Shown here: piece after piece, positions 12,440 through 25,210 of the stretch
Position numbering within the stretch: position 1 is the stretch's first letter
Layout of the letters: every line of letters starts with the position of its first letter
Source of the DNA: Sclerodactyla briareus
Lineage: Eukaryota; Echinodermata; Holothuroidea; Dendrochirotida; Sclerodactylidae
DNA length: 64,000 nucleotides
NCBI GenBank assembly: GCA_026419785.1
Contig: JAODTK010005765.1
Location: forward strand, 277,801-341,800
Reading direction: 5' to 3'
Notes under the pieces: model-generated
Told to the model about the DNA's origin: nothing
Seen by the model: the letters and a program-made list of their open reading frames with translations, nothing else
Databases searched by the model: none
Position numbers and translations under genes: made by a program

Positions 12440-14460
12440 ATTCCATTACAATCAACACAGTATGGAACATATGGGTTTTAACTAATAATGAGTTTATGCT
12501 CTGCTTCTCCAGTAGCCAGGATCGCTGCTAGGAGGAAATCATGATAGGGTTATAGATGCACTGAACCCTATATATATTTATCGCTAGCCCTTGGTCATGT
12601 ATCCAACAAGCAGTCATATTGCCCTCTCTCAAATTACCACCCCGAATGTCCACATGTTACCATTACCAACAGTCAATGAAAACATTTTGAGCACTATAAA
12701 AAAATGAAGATTTATAAAGAGCTGTTGTACTTCAGCTTAAACAAGAGTGACAACACTAATATTTTTCCGAACGTTTGCGAACTCTTCAAACGCACATGAT
12801 TACTTTGAGTCTTGTGAGACATTGAATCTGTAGGCCAGTACTTTCTCAAACAAATCCTGGGATTGAAAAACGGCTGGAAAAATGGCTGAAGTGTAGATCT
12901 CATGTCACCTGAAGTCCTGACATTTTGTAGATCTTTCAACCGCCAGCTGGGTACAATGTGATTATTATGGAGTTGTGAACCCAGTCCATGCTTCCCCTTG
13001 GACAGTCAATAGAAAATTCATCTACACCTTCCAGGCCCAGATCAGTCATGAGTAGAGTTATTCTTTAAAATGTCAGATGTCATGTGAATTCATTAATATT
13101 GGTTAAAACACAGAGCTTTTTCCCTTCTAGCACAATATAATCTCAAGATTTATTAGTGGTGTTCTCCGACTTCTGGAAAGGATTTTGTTATTGGAGAAGG
13201 CCTAGATTTTTCATTACTTCTCTCATGAATAGGAGCCTCTTTAACTTCAATTTCTTGCACCGCTTTTTTATTTAACATCAGAGTCCACACCCAATCCATA
13301 TTTTAAACAAATCTGTTTATTCATTCTCCTAATAATCTCTCCACTCTCCAAGATATAAGGTTGGGTATATATTACAACTGCCATGACATCCTAGTTATTA
13401 TTACACCACAGTGGCTGTAATGCCTTCCTGGTCTTGGACTGGACCTCTGGGACAGTGATTATCACCCCTGCACCGGGGAGTCCTAATCTGGCTTTTTGGC
13501 CTACTAGGCCATACTCACCAGGTTGCCAATTACTGTAGCAGCCTTTGGTTTGCCCCAAAGTGAGATATTGCTTATATAACTATATGTGAGTGCCTGCTCC
13601 AAAACGGTGCCTTGGAGTGGGCAGGGCACTCTGCAAGACTAACATTGGCGCGATTAGAAACACTGGAATGATTGTCCCCACACAAACATGCAAAATATTG
13701 CAAACGATTCTTGCTATTTCCACATGCGCTGTGCTTGCCACCCCCCTCTGCAACCCGCCCTCCACTGATGAATAAAACCTGATGAGTCACAAAAGCTCAT
13801 CCGTCTATACATACCACATCGACACGCTGCAAATACGAATGGCCCTATGAGAGTACTAGCACACAAACTGCATGTCCCCACTACCATTGCCTTTATTTGG
13901 CATGGATTCTCGAGCAAGACACGGCCTGGAATTTGATTGTAATGTGGCAAGAATCAATTGCTGAAACTAGTATATTAAGCATGTATTCAGTGTTATTGGT
14001 GTATCAATACATTCATTCATGGAGTTGAGTACCATAGGTTCTGCGCTAGTCAAGCTCAGCATTATTATCGCGATCAGGCGAATTGCTAGCACTCAGCGAT
14101 TCGGTTTAATCACAGTGTTTAATGCAAAATCCCATTGACGTTAACTGTGTGCTGAGCGATGATCGAGTTGATGTGAAGAGAATTGACCGGACTACATGTG
14201 TACATACAGTACCATGTTGGTGTATGGCTGGTATGCACGCCCCACACCGACGGTGCGACTTGCAACAGCATAAAACCTTTTCATCCAGCTTCTCGTGTAG
14301 CCAGTCGTGCATATCGACTTCAGGATATCAGAACTTCTGAATCCATTTCGAAAGCTGGCATATACTATTTTGTTTCCTTTGCTGGGAGCCCAAACATATG
14401 CATGCAATAACAGGATGAATTGGTAAGTATTGACTTTACACTAAAGCTGAACAAGACATC
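12440..14460. other. No recognisable gene
   Basis: Several short reading frames of 60-78 codons lie on both strands, notably around 13572-13950 and 14106-14410. None resembles a known family. No tandem or inverted repeat stands out. Confidence 0.35.
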
Positions 14461-14461
14461 G

Positions 14462-14500
14462 CCTGGTGGGTGAACCGCCAACGTGTATATATCCCCACTT
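14462..14500. repeat. Foldback motif beside ATATCCCC (copy 1)
   Basis: GGTGGGTGAACCGCCA followed by ACGTGTATATATCCCC closely matches 26147-26182 and, on the other strand, about 38356-38400. The GGCGG..CCGCC core is self-complementary. It looks like the terminus of a dispersed mobile-element family whose other end I could not find. Confidence 0.45.
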
Positions 14501-14530
14501 TCGTATCAATCAGAGGGTGACATTGTTCGC

Positions 14531-14569
14531 CTTTTTTTTTTTTTTGTTTTTTTTTTTTTTTTTTTTTTT
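14531..14569. repeat. Poly-T tract
   Basis: A run of about 39 bases is thymine apart from one G. On the minus strand it could be the poly-A tail of a retroposed sequence, but no recognisable element body lies beside it. Confidence 0.7.
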
Positions 14570-14574
14570 ATCAG

Positions 14575-15600
14575 AAAGGATTTTTGACCCAGGGAAGTGG
14601 GAGGTTGGTAACTTGGTTCCAATGCACACCCCATGCTCCGAAATATGCAGTTAAATCAGTTTGTCAGAAAATTCGAAATGGCCGCCATGGGGTTGATGGG
14701 GGCGAAAATGAAAGTTGGTCTCATAATGATCGCCATGTTCAGAAACCCGCAGATGAGCAAAAAAAAACTCAGTTCCGCCGAAAAAAAAATCCAAAATGGC
14801 TGCACGTCAGAGCTTCGGCCAGCCCATCTGTTTGATCCATTCAAGAATTCCATCAGACCATCAAAGATTTATATGGATCGGACAAGGCACTGGGGAGTTG
14901 ACTGTTACAACCACTATCAACTCAGTTCCGTTGTGAAAATCGCGTGGGGCAGCGGACGTCCAAATTCGGAAACTATTGCCGAGATTTCGTTATAGGCGAA
15001 CATGTGGCAAAAGTCAACGGCATTGCTATAAGAGGTTTATTGCGTCACACGAAAACTTCCGGGCGGGCGGCGGCGGGCGCGACGCTGCCAAAACATAATA
15101 TCCCCGAAGAAATTAGACAGAGTGATAACGGATATACAATGATGTCGAGGCAAACAGTGGTGACGAATGTGTCAAAAGAGATCATGTGGTTTCGGGCCAG
15201 AAAGTCCATCGACTACTAATTTGGACCAGTTCAGGGTTATTAAACCAAAGTTTTTTTGTCGGCTTATCACCACCGATGTGGCGATCCGCTTAGATGGTAA
15301 TTTTAATTTTTTCCCATCAAAATATCTCTCATGAACATTAGTTACAAGCTAGGCCCAATTGCTTACTAATATTCACGCATAGTTAGTCTTCAAGCCCCCG
15401 ACTAAAATACATGGATCAATAAAAATAATCAATAATAATATTATGTCAAATTCTCAACTAGGGCTTTGCCAATGAAAGTCAGGCCCCTGTCAACGATTTC
15501 TTTACTGGGGGTGCTGAGGTTTTACCCACAAAAGGCACCTCACTCTACATTTAAAACCCTACATTTCGACCGTTCATTTTTCATGATGAAAATGTCGCAA
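14575..15600. other. No recognisable gene
   Basis: The longest reading frame is about 120 codons (14633-14995, plus). It overlaps an antiparallel 65-codon frame and resembles no family. A GC-rich patch with CGGGCGGGCGGCGGCGGG character lies near 15060-15085. Confidence 0.35.
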
Positions 15601-15614
15601 TTTGCATGTATTTA

Positions 15615-15616
15615 GA

Positions 15617-15688
<72 letters not shown>

Positions 15689-15757
15689 TATATATATATT
15701 ATAGATACTATATATATATATATATATATAATATATATATTATATATATATATATAC
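15615..15757. repeat. (TA)n microsatellite
   Basis: About 140 bp of nearly pure TA dinucleotides is broken by a few interruptions (ATATTATA, ATAGATACTA). The 78-codon reading frame through it (isoleucine-tyrosine repeats) is not a gene. Confidence 0.95.
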
Positions 15758-15759
15758 CA

Positions 15760-18700
15760 CGTGGCAAGTAACTGCGTAATACCCTGGAGGGGACACCATC
15801 AAGATGATACCAACTATTGCTTTTCCAGCAAAAACTAGAAGAAGGTCCAGAGTGAAGGTGGGACCTTTGGGACTAGCAATTATAGGTAAACAGGGAGCTT
15901 GAGCATTGTTTGTTGATTGGAAGCGCTAGAGTGTGTTTATAGTATTTTTTCAAAATTCTGGGAGGGAACTGGCGAAGGTCAACTTCATCAAATGTGGCAA
16001 CAACGTTTTGCGATATGTTGGAGCTGTCCAGTAAGCAGGCGGTAAGAAGTGGGTAGATGAGCACTTTACAAAGAACACGAGTGATATACACAATACGAGC
16101 ATCCAGCGAACACATACTCGAAGTGGGTTTTTTGGACTGGGAGAGGTTGTAAGAGGTTTGTGTTGTCCTATTTCGTTCCAAGCATATTACGCAGACATAT
16201 TATGGTACTCATACGCTGGCAGCGTTGCCGAGTCAATCGTATTTATACAGGATAGCGTGTACTACTCCTCAGTAACAACGGGTAGGGTAGAGGAAAAAGG
16301 GTGGGGTCCTATAATGTGAGGCAAAATATTGTCTATAGAATATGGAAGCATGAAAAGAGTTTGTAGGCGACCTATCCGCAGCCTGGTTTCACGGTATTAT
16401 TAAAAACCACACCAGGGCATGGAATGGGCATGGAGCATTGTCGCGTCTGGTAGCAATTGGCGACGGCGACGGGCTTTGCATGACGTCACGCGGAAACCGC
16501 TTCATTGGCAATCCGACAACGATGTGTGTGGAGTACTTTGGCGATTTCAAGGTGTGAAAGTTTTTGGCAAACGGAACGCGTCCATTAATTTGCAGGTGTT
16601 ACGTCACAATATTATTCACATTATAGGAATACAAAAAAAAACGAGAAGAGTTTGAACTCGTTTTGAGATTCTCGGGGATATGAATACGCTCTGTTCAACT
16701 ATTAAATCCAAGCAATCTGCTGCAATATCGAGTGTACGTTGTAACTCCCACGGCCAAAAGGCACCGTGCAGTATTCGCGGAGATATTTTGAGACGATTAT
16801 GTCACTTGATTGATACGGTTGGAGAGTACATTGGGAGGACTGGCAGCCAGACATTTTTGTCGTCACATCATGTGCCCAATTCAACAAAGATTTATTCAAA
16901 TCCGCACATTGTCGACTAGAGTTCCAATCGATAGATCTTGTTGTAAGTAGTAGTACTTGCTTAGTAGCGGTATACTTCCCATCTTGCAACAGCTCTTCAT
17001 TCCATGAGATGCATGCAACCGGTCTATGACGGCAGTGTTCAATTCGCGTCTCATAGAGAGAACACGTTCCCGGGCTTCTCTCTGTGGTGATGTGTGAGGC
17101 GTGGTTGCGGTTTCAAATCAGCGTCGCGTCTTCAACAGCTTCAAGCGACTTCCACAACTATTCAAGGATCATCATCGAATCCGAGCCTTTTGCCTCTATC
17201 GGCGTTCTACGGCTACTGACAGCAATCGCAATTGTTTACAGCTCTGTTCTCTGCATCCCTACTATTTTTCGGATGGTGTAACTTGCGGTTTTGTTGTTTG
17301 AACGACGTTTAAATGAGGTGGACGACAGGGTTTTTTGCTGATAATCCGCGATATCAGGAAATGTAGTGGAGACAAGAAGGGCAAGAAGAAGTATGTCAGA
17401 GTAACCCAGGAGATAAACAGTAACCCTTACTTCAGTTTTCAGAATTGGACACTTTCGTAAGCACTATTCAGCCATCACAATTGTAACGCGTCTTGAACGC
17501 CTAATATTAGACGTACATATTTAACTGTTCGATGTATAGTGTTTAACATAATATATTCACCAATATAGTCCTTGGCAAACTGGTGCCTTGCACTATTTGC
17601 TTGCGTTTTCCACTGAGATATCTATGATGATAAATTCGTTTTGCCAGCAGACACAATATTCTTTCGTGAATATTATCCAGCGGGGGTGAGGGTGTCCAAC
17701 AAACGATTCATATATTTTAATTTCCTTTCGGGCTCTTTGTAGGCATTAACTATTAGGCATCCTGAGCTTATGGTAGGTAGCCAAGTAAAACAAGAGAGGG
17801 CAATCCAAAGAGTTGCGTCTCATCGCAGCAGGGTGGACTTCACCCAACTCTCCAGGTTGAAGGCTGGGATGCTAGTTGGGGCTCTACGAACCCACGAGCC
17901 ATTATACTAACAGATAGAGTGAGAAGTGGGGAAAAGACAAATGTATGTAGGCTACGGAAAGAAAATAAATTCAAATTGCATAGGAAAAGAAATCATGTTC
18001 GTTGGTAAACTATGCGTTAGCTAGGATTCATAGATGCATGCAGATGTGTGTGTGCAGTAGAATCTGTGAAAAGGGGGCATTTTGTGCGGCAGGGTTGATA
18101 TTCAGAAGGAATTAACTCTCTTAAAAAAATATCTAGCAACTCATGCGATGAGGTGGGGTTGAGGAACATTTTCCATAGAATCCCATCTGAATATAGCTAA
18201 ATGTAGACTACCCCTAACTCCCAAAGGAATTCCTACAGTGTATCATCTAGTTTCACTCTGCACATCTATCTGAGGACTTGGTTTTATGTTGTCACTCGGA
18301 CGAGGCAGGCTGTATCCTCGCAAGGGAGATATTGCGGTAATTGCACTGCTGCGCTCCGAAATAGGCCTACGGATTAGTGGATGAAACCCCGGTTGAGTAA
18401 CCTGGATCGAATTGTCACACGTAATTTAAATATTATTGATTGTACTAGACCCATTTGGTATGATGGTGTTTGCATTTGTTTACATCTGTGTTAAAGGCCA
18501 ATGGGTTTGTAACAAATTATCTCAAAATTATTAATGGTGAAAAAACCTACACTCTAAATTGGAAGGTCTAGGCATCTGATCAACTGAAATTTGGTAAGAG
18601 GTTTGGCTTCAATGATGCCAATAAAATAGGTATACAAAAGTTGAGTCATTTTACATGACCATTGCCTTCTAATATTTGCCATGGTTACTTTGTAAATGAT

Positions 18701-19335
18701 GTCTGCCTGCTGGCATGCGTATATATTTTGTCTCGCAGATTGCATATGGTGGGTGTAGACTGGGTAATCAAACTATAATATAGGATGTTGGTACATTCTC
18801 GGACAACCTATTCGGCACCATAGTTTCATTGTTTTTCATTCGATTGGCAGAACGATGACGTGAAAAAGGCTGTTGTCTTCCACTTTAAACCATTTTTTAC
18901 AAACTCCGTGGGTCCAGTTTGTCACATAACCTCTCTTAGCAAAAAAAAGGCGCAGCTAAGTCTTTTACCTAGCCTTGCCACTGTTAGCCTTGCACCGTGC
19001 AGTGCTAGTGGTAGCTTACAGATACTACAGTATACGTCTAGCTATATAAATTACGAAGGCTGTGAAAGACCAATTCACCGGTCCCATTGTTGGTATATGT
19101 TTATAAAACGAGATAACGTCGACCATATCTGTGATTTAGTTCTGAGTACATTGAGAAAAGATGCTATTGGCCCATATTCATGCGATGACTCACGAATGCC
19201 CGACCACTCGACAGAGGGCGACATTGGGACAGTTCCGAGTTTGTACTTTTGATGCAAGTTTTACTAGGCCCGAGGCCTACGTGTATGGAGTACGCCCTCC
19301 ACGATTAAGTTAGGCCCAGTAAAAATTGACAGACA
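15760..19335. other. No recognisable gene
   Basis: A 130-codon plus-strand frame at 18860-19252 is the longest here, but it shows no motif and overlaps an antiparallel frame. A short CpG-rich segment around 16440-16510 contains TGACGTCA and ATTGGC (see findings). Frames near 16680-16989 and 17084-17301 are unassigned. Confidence 0.35.
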
Positions 19336-19339
19336 CTAG

Positions 19340-20507
19340 AGCCCTAAACTACCTGAAATGTCCCCCCGACTCTCCCCTACATTTTCAATCATTTGGAAAA
19401 TAGTGGTAAATTGGTCCCCCTCCCCCCAAATGTTGAATTTCATTGTTTCTTGCCTATTGTTGGGAAAATTGGTTTGGGCATTGCAATCATGAAATATCTG
19501 CGAAATTACTACTGGAAACATGAAAATGTCTCCAAAATGTGTTTTCCACCTAAATTTCATAATGTTGATGACATCTGTCTGATTTTGGGGGAAGATTTGG
19601 TGTGACTTATATATAGGCTTGTGTGCAACACCTTGACAATGTTTAGGGCAAATTGCAATAATGAATATAGACTATCCGAAAAATGAAACTTTCCCAGAAT
19701 GTGTTTTTTCCACCCGAAATTTGACAATGTTATACTTTTGCTCAGAGTATGTGCGCTGGCCTCTAAAATTTTTGCGGTCCATATGAGATTTTAGACGCCT
19801 AAATCCGATAGAGCAATTTCTTTTATGGAAAAAGTGTAAATTTCCCCTCCTTTTTGGACCCCTTTGGTGCACAGATTTTTTAGATTTGGGGTCCAAACCT
19901 GATTTCAAAACGGTGTCTATGATGACCGCAGACCCGCAAGAAGCGCTAGCCCGCTTTGCCGGAATTTTTTGACACCGGGTGTTCATGTGACTATTGTAGG
20001 CTGTGTGAATTTTCCTATGTTCAGGCATTGGCCAATCATCAAAATATTTTATAAAATCTGAAATTAAAATAATCTCCCCAGAATGTGTTTTCCCCTTTTC
20101 TTCCCCCCCCTGACACTTGACAATTTGATACTCACGAATGAATGTCTCTTGGAGACACGTGTGTCCATGTGACTATCTGGGTTGTGGGAAATTTGACCAC
20201 GTTTCAGTCATTGAATCATAATGTTTGAAAATAGGGGAAAATATGCCCGAACAATGAAAAAATAGGCCCTTAATGTGTTTCCCCCCGCACTGGGTGAAAT
20301 TCACAATTTGAACTATTTTCTCCTTCCTTCTCATTTTTGTGGAGATCTAGTGTTCCTCCCCCCCTGACTTTTTTAGAGTTCGGCCACTACTTCTCGAATA
20401 TAATATCTATAATTATATTATATATCTAATATGATATATATATATATATTATATATATAATATATATATATTATATATATATATCTATAATATATATATA
20501 TATAGTA

Positions 20508-20546
<39 letters not shown>

Positions 20547-21130
20547 CTAATATCTATCTATTAATATATATATATATATATTATATTAAGATTTGCTAAA
20601 AAAAACCTTTCGCAGCGTTGCAAATGGGACAAATTTATCAAAATCTGTCTGAATAACAACCATTTTCCCCAAAAAATAATTTTCATGGAATTTCACTTTT
20701 ACGCCAATAAATGGCTGGGACACCCCCTTTGTTTTGATACTCTTAAATGAATATTTGAATCTCTAAATATAAACGCAAAACAACAAAACTTCAGAAAATT
20801 CTCCAAATTTGGCCAAAATCTATTTTCCCTCAAAAAATTGACATTTTTGGATTTTGGGGCTGTTGCATAAAATGGGAAAAGGTTGTTATTTGGTGCCTTT
20901 TCACTTGCTACAAGTTGAAATCATTCAGCCATTGGAATAGGGAATATCCTTTGAAAATAGTGAAAAACTTGTCAAATGAGAATTTGCCCCCAAAAATTTG
21001 TCTTTTTTTGCCTCCCGAAATTCCCCATTTTGATATGTTTCGTCTAATTTTGAAGCATTATTGTTAGTGACTATCGAGCGTGTGCCAAATTTTCACTTTG
21101 TTTCCCACTCTCCAAAATGAGAATTTTCGA
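19340..21130. repeat. Degenerate tandem array, ~165-195 bp units
   Basis: A core like CAGAATGTGTTTTCCCC followed by AAATTTGACAATTTGATAC recurs near 19537, 19700, 20080 and 20275, with weaker versions to about 21020. Between cores lie AT-rich segments mentioning TTCAGTCATTGAATCATAA-like sequence. Copies are diverged and an AT microsatellite interrupts the array at 20395-20590. Confidence 0.55.
20395..20590. repeat. AT-rich microsatellite
   Basis: About 195 bp of TA repeats is interspersed with TATCTAATAT variants. It sits inside the degenerate array described above and probably arose within or was inserted into one unit. Confidence 0.9.
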
Positions 21131-21164
21131 AAACATCAAAATCTGACGGACCCGCAAACGCGCA

Positions 21165-21215
21165 CATCACCACACACACACACACCTCACACCCACACCA
21201 CACACACACGCAACA
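21165..21215. repeat. (CA)n microsatellite
   Basis: Interrupted CA/CACAC repeats of about 50 bp mark the right edge of the degenerate array. Confidence 0.85.
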
Positions 21216-21630
21216 CACAAACGGACCTTTCGCTAGTGCACGTCATTGTGGATCACCCGCACCCATGGGTCCCCCACCCAATAGATACCCTCAGTGGTTT
21301 TCCAACCACCACTATGGTAACCGTAGCAACCGTTGCTATTGCAACAGTAAACAGGTGAAATGACAACTGCTATACAATATCTCATCTGGCATTCGGTACC
21401 GATTAGTCATAACATAGAAAATATTCTCTGCGCGGATCTGCGACGTGTTACAATATGCCATGGAGCCATGTGACTCGGCGTCCGAGTGGGAGTCTGATGG
21501 GTTGGAGCCAGGCTCAGCCAGCCGCCAAAACGGCCCAGGCCTGCATGTCGGTTGACTGAAGAAGCTGAGCGGCGCGGCAAATAAGTCGTCGTTGTTTTTC
21601 AAGTGTCCTTATTCTCTCTCCCGCTTTCCT

Positions 21631-22350
21631 GCCGAGGCAAAAGGAATCTATGACGGTGATGTCTGTGCGTATGTGTGTGGTTGTATGTGTTGTTTTGTTT
21701 GTGTGTGTGACACCTTGACTCCTTGTCTGCAACGATATCTAAGAACGCACAGTTATCAAGTTTCCAATTAAGCACGTTGGTTGCTCATCGTGGTGAGGAT
21801 GAACCCTATTGTTTTAGTGCAAGTTCAAGTTCATTCAGGTCACGATAGGTTAAGTCGAAAACCTTGTCAGCACGAATCTCATGATGCAAGTTCTATTACG
21901 TTCATATTAGGTATGTGGTTCGCAACTATTGTGAAATGAACCCTATTGTTTTCGGTGTCAGGTCAAGGTTAATTAAGGTCACAATAGGACAATCTCTTCT
22001 ATATCTTGGCAACAGTACATTTCAGCGCAAGTTGTATGAGGGTTTTATTCGTCTAGGTAAACTACATCTGGTGACCTATTTGACCTCATTGACCTTATGA
22101 CCTTGTGATCTTCGGGGTCTGTTTTTTGTGCCGACCAGACTCGTCTTGTTGCTAATAAACAACAGGTCAATTGCACGGATGGCGTACTAACACTGTAGCA
22201 CATGCATATCCAGCTTGTCTTCGTGAAAGGGTCAACAGCAGCCCTGAAACCAAATTTGAATCTTCCTTATCGCTTCGCAACGACACTTTTTTAATTTTTT
22301 TAAGGGGGGGGGGGGGGATTCTGTTTCGTCCGTGCGAACTACCACAGCCT
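21631..22350 (+). repeat. REP1 dispersed repeat, copy A
   Basis: This copy shares with copies B, C and D an ordered set of landmarks: GAGGCAAAAG, a GT-rich microsatellite, TGACACCTTG, CGATATCTAA.GAACGCA, ATGAACCCTATTGTTTT, CCTTGTCAGCACGA, ATATTAGGTATGTGG, TCTATATCTTGGCAAC, CATTTCAG, TTCGTCTAGGT, CTGGTGACCTA, TGACCTCAT, GACCAGACTCGTCTTGTTG and GTCAATTGCAC. It ends near GCGAACTACCA after a G-rich tract and lacks the 3' part present in B-D. No ORF or known transposase is seen, so the class is unknown. Confidence 0.8.
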
Positions 22351-24120
22351 TTTCTCTAGTAGGTGGAGACATCACGTCGCGAATAGAGGCAGCTGAGTTA
22401 AACCGTTTTTCTTGGCATTAACTGAACTTCACCCATAGTAACATTAAATTTTCCTTCCTCACGATTCATTCTGCCCAAAAACATCATGGGCAGCGCATGC
22501 TTGAAGCACTTAGCTGCATCCCCCGCCGCTTCCAATCACCAGCCTCCCCTCTGAGCAAGCGACCAGGCCTTGGCCTGTCTTTCCCTCCCTCAATTCTTCC
22601 GAGGTACCCGCGCAGCTGCTCCAACCATGAGCTACTTGCCGCCCCGGAGGAGGCACTAACCTAACCCAGGGGTCTCGTGGAACAGAACACGGGTGGACGG
22701 AGCGCGCCATAATGCTCAAAAAAGCGCAATTGACTATCACGAATCAGGCAGATGACCTCATCATCCCCACCTATCCTTTCGTTGGAACACCCCAGTCCTT
22801 GAAGCATTCAGTCCTCGCCTCATTTCAACACTGAGGCATCCCGTCACGCTTTCGCTCAGAATATGGAAGACTGGAAGCACAATGATTGAAATTGTGGAGC
22901 TTGGTCTTTCTGCTCAGGAAGCATGTAACTTAATTCTACGGCTCCCCTGTGTACCCTTCTACTCCCCTCACTGACCTACATACATAGTAACTTGGCGTTA
23001 GATCGCCATTAATACCCCCCCCCCCCCCCGTACTATTCCGTTGCTTCGTTCTTTCGTTCCCGTTCCCACCTCGTTCTTCACAAGAGGGTTAGCTTGTAGT
23101 TCAATTCAAGACCGTCAGGCCCTGTGACGACACCCCCTGTGGGAAGCTTCCTCCTACCCTGTCCCTCTGAAACAGCCACAACGTCCCCTCCCCCCCCCAA
23201 ACAGCAATCTCACTACCAACCGCATATTTCCTCCTGCATGGCTTGGTGAACGCCGACGCAACATGCGCCCGACCCCTGACTAGCTCCTGGCCACTATTGT
23301 ATACGGGGATGGCATCATGGATTCGAACTAAAATGATGGTTTTGTAGGTCCAATTGCATGGCGGCAAATACGGCCGAGAAGCTCAAGCGAGACCAATGTC
23401 TTCCCCGGATCCGCGGATACGTCACTACTCAATATTGGGGGGGGGGGATGCGGGGAAGTATCCCCCCACTTTGAGGTAGGGGGGATTGCATGTACAAACA
23501 TTCCCCCCAGTTTTGTCAGCCCAAGAATTATTGTGACATGATATTCGTTCATAATTAGGACCAAATTCCATTGTTATTACAACAAAATATTTGTACAAGT
23601 TGAGGCGACCCAACTGAAGAGGCTGAAGCTCAGTAACTGAGCAGTTACCCAACAGCCAATAAACTGTCGTCACCTGACAGTCGAACTACTCTATCTGATT
23701 CGATTTTTCCCTGAGCGCGAGCACCACAAACTACTGGACGGTACTAATGTGCAGAAACTGCAGAAACATTTATATCGGGTTCGGAGACGAAATGTGTTTG
23801 GAGGATTTTAAAAATGAGCCCATCACACGCCCATGCGCATGTAACTTGGATGTCCTACACTTAATTGGATGTATTTGCCTGTGACTGCTGTCGGGGAGGT
23901 TGCCCTCATTAAACATAACAGGTTTGTTGTCTTACATATTTTATTCTTGAGCATGTTAACTGATCAAATGTTATATAGATTTCAAAGATTGAACAATTCT
24001 CTTAACACACCACAAAATCGTAGAGATAATATATATTATTCTTGAAGGCTGAGTAAACACAGCTGACAAAACCATCAAGTGCCGTTCCGGGCGTCGGGAG
24101 GTGTGAAAAGCAAAAAACTT
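22351..24120. other. No recognisable gene; several poly-C/G tracts
   Basis: C runs lie near 23014-23028 and G runs near 23439-23448. The segment GGATCCGCGGATACGTCACTA at about 23405 resembles the ends of the polyG-type MITEs at 24.6 and 40.5 kb, but I cannot find a matching second end. Reading frames on the minus strand are below 90 codons and unassigned. Confidence 0.35.
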
Positions 24121-24312
24121 TCTTGTACGCTCCACGCCAACCTTGGTGGCGCTCGCTTAGATCGTCATCTACCAGACATCATCCCCACTTCAAAAGCAAA
24201 AATCTCCGCCCCCGGCTCAATACCTTTATTAAAACCCCCTTGATCACTATGCCACTTTTTCACGTCGAACTTTCCCCCAATAGCGGACTGTTTGGCGTTT
24301 CCATACCCCGCG

Positions 24313-24344
24313 ATTGCGCAAGTTTATTCACTGACTTGCGCAAT
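24313..24344. repeat. Short perfect inverted repeat
   Basis: ATTGCGCAAGT and its exact reverse complement are separated by ten bases. It may be the end of a local duplicated unit, since GTATCGCACAAGT-like sequences follow at about 24428 and 24501. Confidence 0.7.
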
Positions 24345-24394
24345 TTATCGCATCCGTAAAAGTATCGTACGATTGAAAGTTACAATATTTTCAA

Positions 24395-24525
24395 CTTGAC
24401 GTCCGATAAATCTAATCTTATCGTATCGTATCGCACAAGTGTTAACACTCCAGTGTTGAAAATAACACTTCTTTACTCGACGTCCGATAAAATTTTCGTA
24501 TCGTATCGCACAAGTTGAACAGCCC
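24395..24525. repeat. Two-copy direct repeat, ~80 bp spacing
   Basis: CGACGTCCGATAAA...TCGTATCGTATCGCACAAGT occurs at about 24400-24440 and again at about 24478-24515. The intervening piece contains AGTGTTAACACT and AGTGTTGAAAATAACACT, which are themselves self-complementary. Confidence 0.65.
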
Positions 24526-24640
24526 TTATTTGAATAAATATTGTCTGCGGTTGCAAAATGTGCCAACATCACGCCAGATTGAGTTGGCAATTGTGGATTC
24601 CCTCCACTTTTTTTAAAAAGTCTTCAGCGCCGTATCCAGG
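24510..24640 (+). repeat. Dispersed repeat shared with 46530-46670
   Basis: The string GGTTGCAAAATGTGCCAACATCACGC, described here by its parts, is followed by AGATTGAGTTGGCAATTGTG and CCTCCACTT. It aligns with 46570-46665 in the same order and orientation, with small indels. The class is unknown. Confidence 0.6.
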
Positions 24641-24895
24641 GGGGGGAGGGCTTTAGGGGCGGGTTAGGGAAAGAAGAAAAAAGTGGGGGGGGGAGAAGAA
24701 AAGAAGGAGGAGGGGACAGGAAGAGAGAGGAAGAGAACAGAGGAAGGAGAGGAGGCTATTGAGATAGGTAGGTACATAGATTCAATGGAAGTTAGGCAAC
24801 TTTTCGAGATTGATTTGAGTATATAATGGATAATACGACAAGCCCACCATTTCATATCGAGTGCCCCCACATAAAACTGTGGCTACGTCACTAAT
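24623..24895. mobile_element. Short polyG-type MITE
   Basis: The left end TTCAGCGCCGTATCCAGGGGGG and the right end CTGTGGCTACGTCACTAA are approximate inverted repeats of the CAGTGGCGTAGCCAGG type. The interior of about 270 bp is purine-rich (GGAAGAGAGAGG-like) with no ORF. A similar terminus occurs at 40538. Target duplications are not clear. Confidence 0.5.
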
Positions 24896-25210
24896 CCGCT
24901 CCGTGAGTATAGGGGCACAGGGAAGGACTGGAAGAGTGCTATGATCCTGGTCTGGGAGGCCAGTTATCTTCCCAAAACTCCCGTGTACCTACGCGCCAAC
25001 CGATGCTGGCTCTCTTCTTAGATAGTAAGCAACTCGACGCTACAATTGATGTTACCACCCCCCCCCTCCCCCGCCCGCACTAGCGCCGCGCACGGATTCA
25101 ACCTGGAGTCCGAAGGAGGCACAATTCCTGCGATCTGAGTTGACCTATTCTCGCCAAACTTTCCGACGATCCGTGCTAACTGATGGTGGGCTCCGTTTAG
25201 ATACTCGGCA

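Larger units (their letters stand above)
24129..25210. repeat. Three-copy short dispersed motif
   Basis: A motif of about 40 bp resembling GCCAACCGATGGTGGCTC followed by CGCTTAGAT recurs at about 24136-24165, 24992-25024 and 25170-25205. The same order of parts is kept, but copies are about 20-30% different by eye. The intervals are unequal, and one contains the MITE at 24.6 kb. Confidence 0.4.

Noticed and set aside
15602-15838. ORF of repeated Ile-Tyr through the TA tract
   Set aside because: It is a translation of a dinucleotide microsatellite.
18860-19252. 130-codon plus-strand ORF as a gene
   Set aside because: It has no recognisable motif, overlaps an antiparallel frame and shows no splice or promoter context. 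A frame of this size is compatible with chance in 64 kb.
22285-22320. G run in REP1 copy A as a polypurine tract of an LTR element
   Set aside because: No LTR or primer-binding site accompanies it, and the run has no counterpart in REP1 copies B-D.
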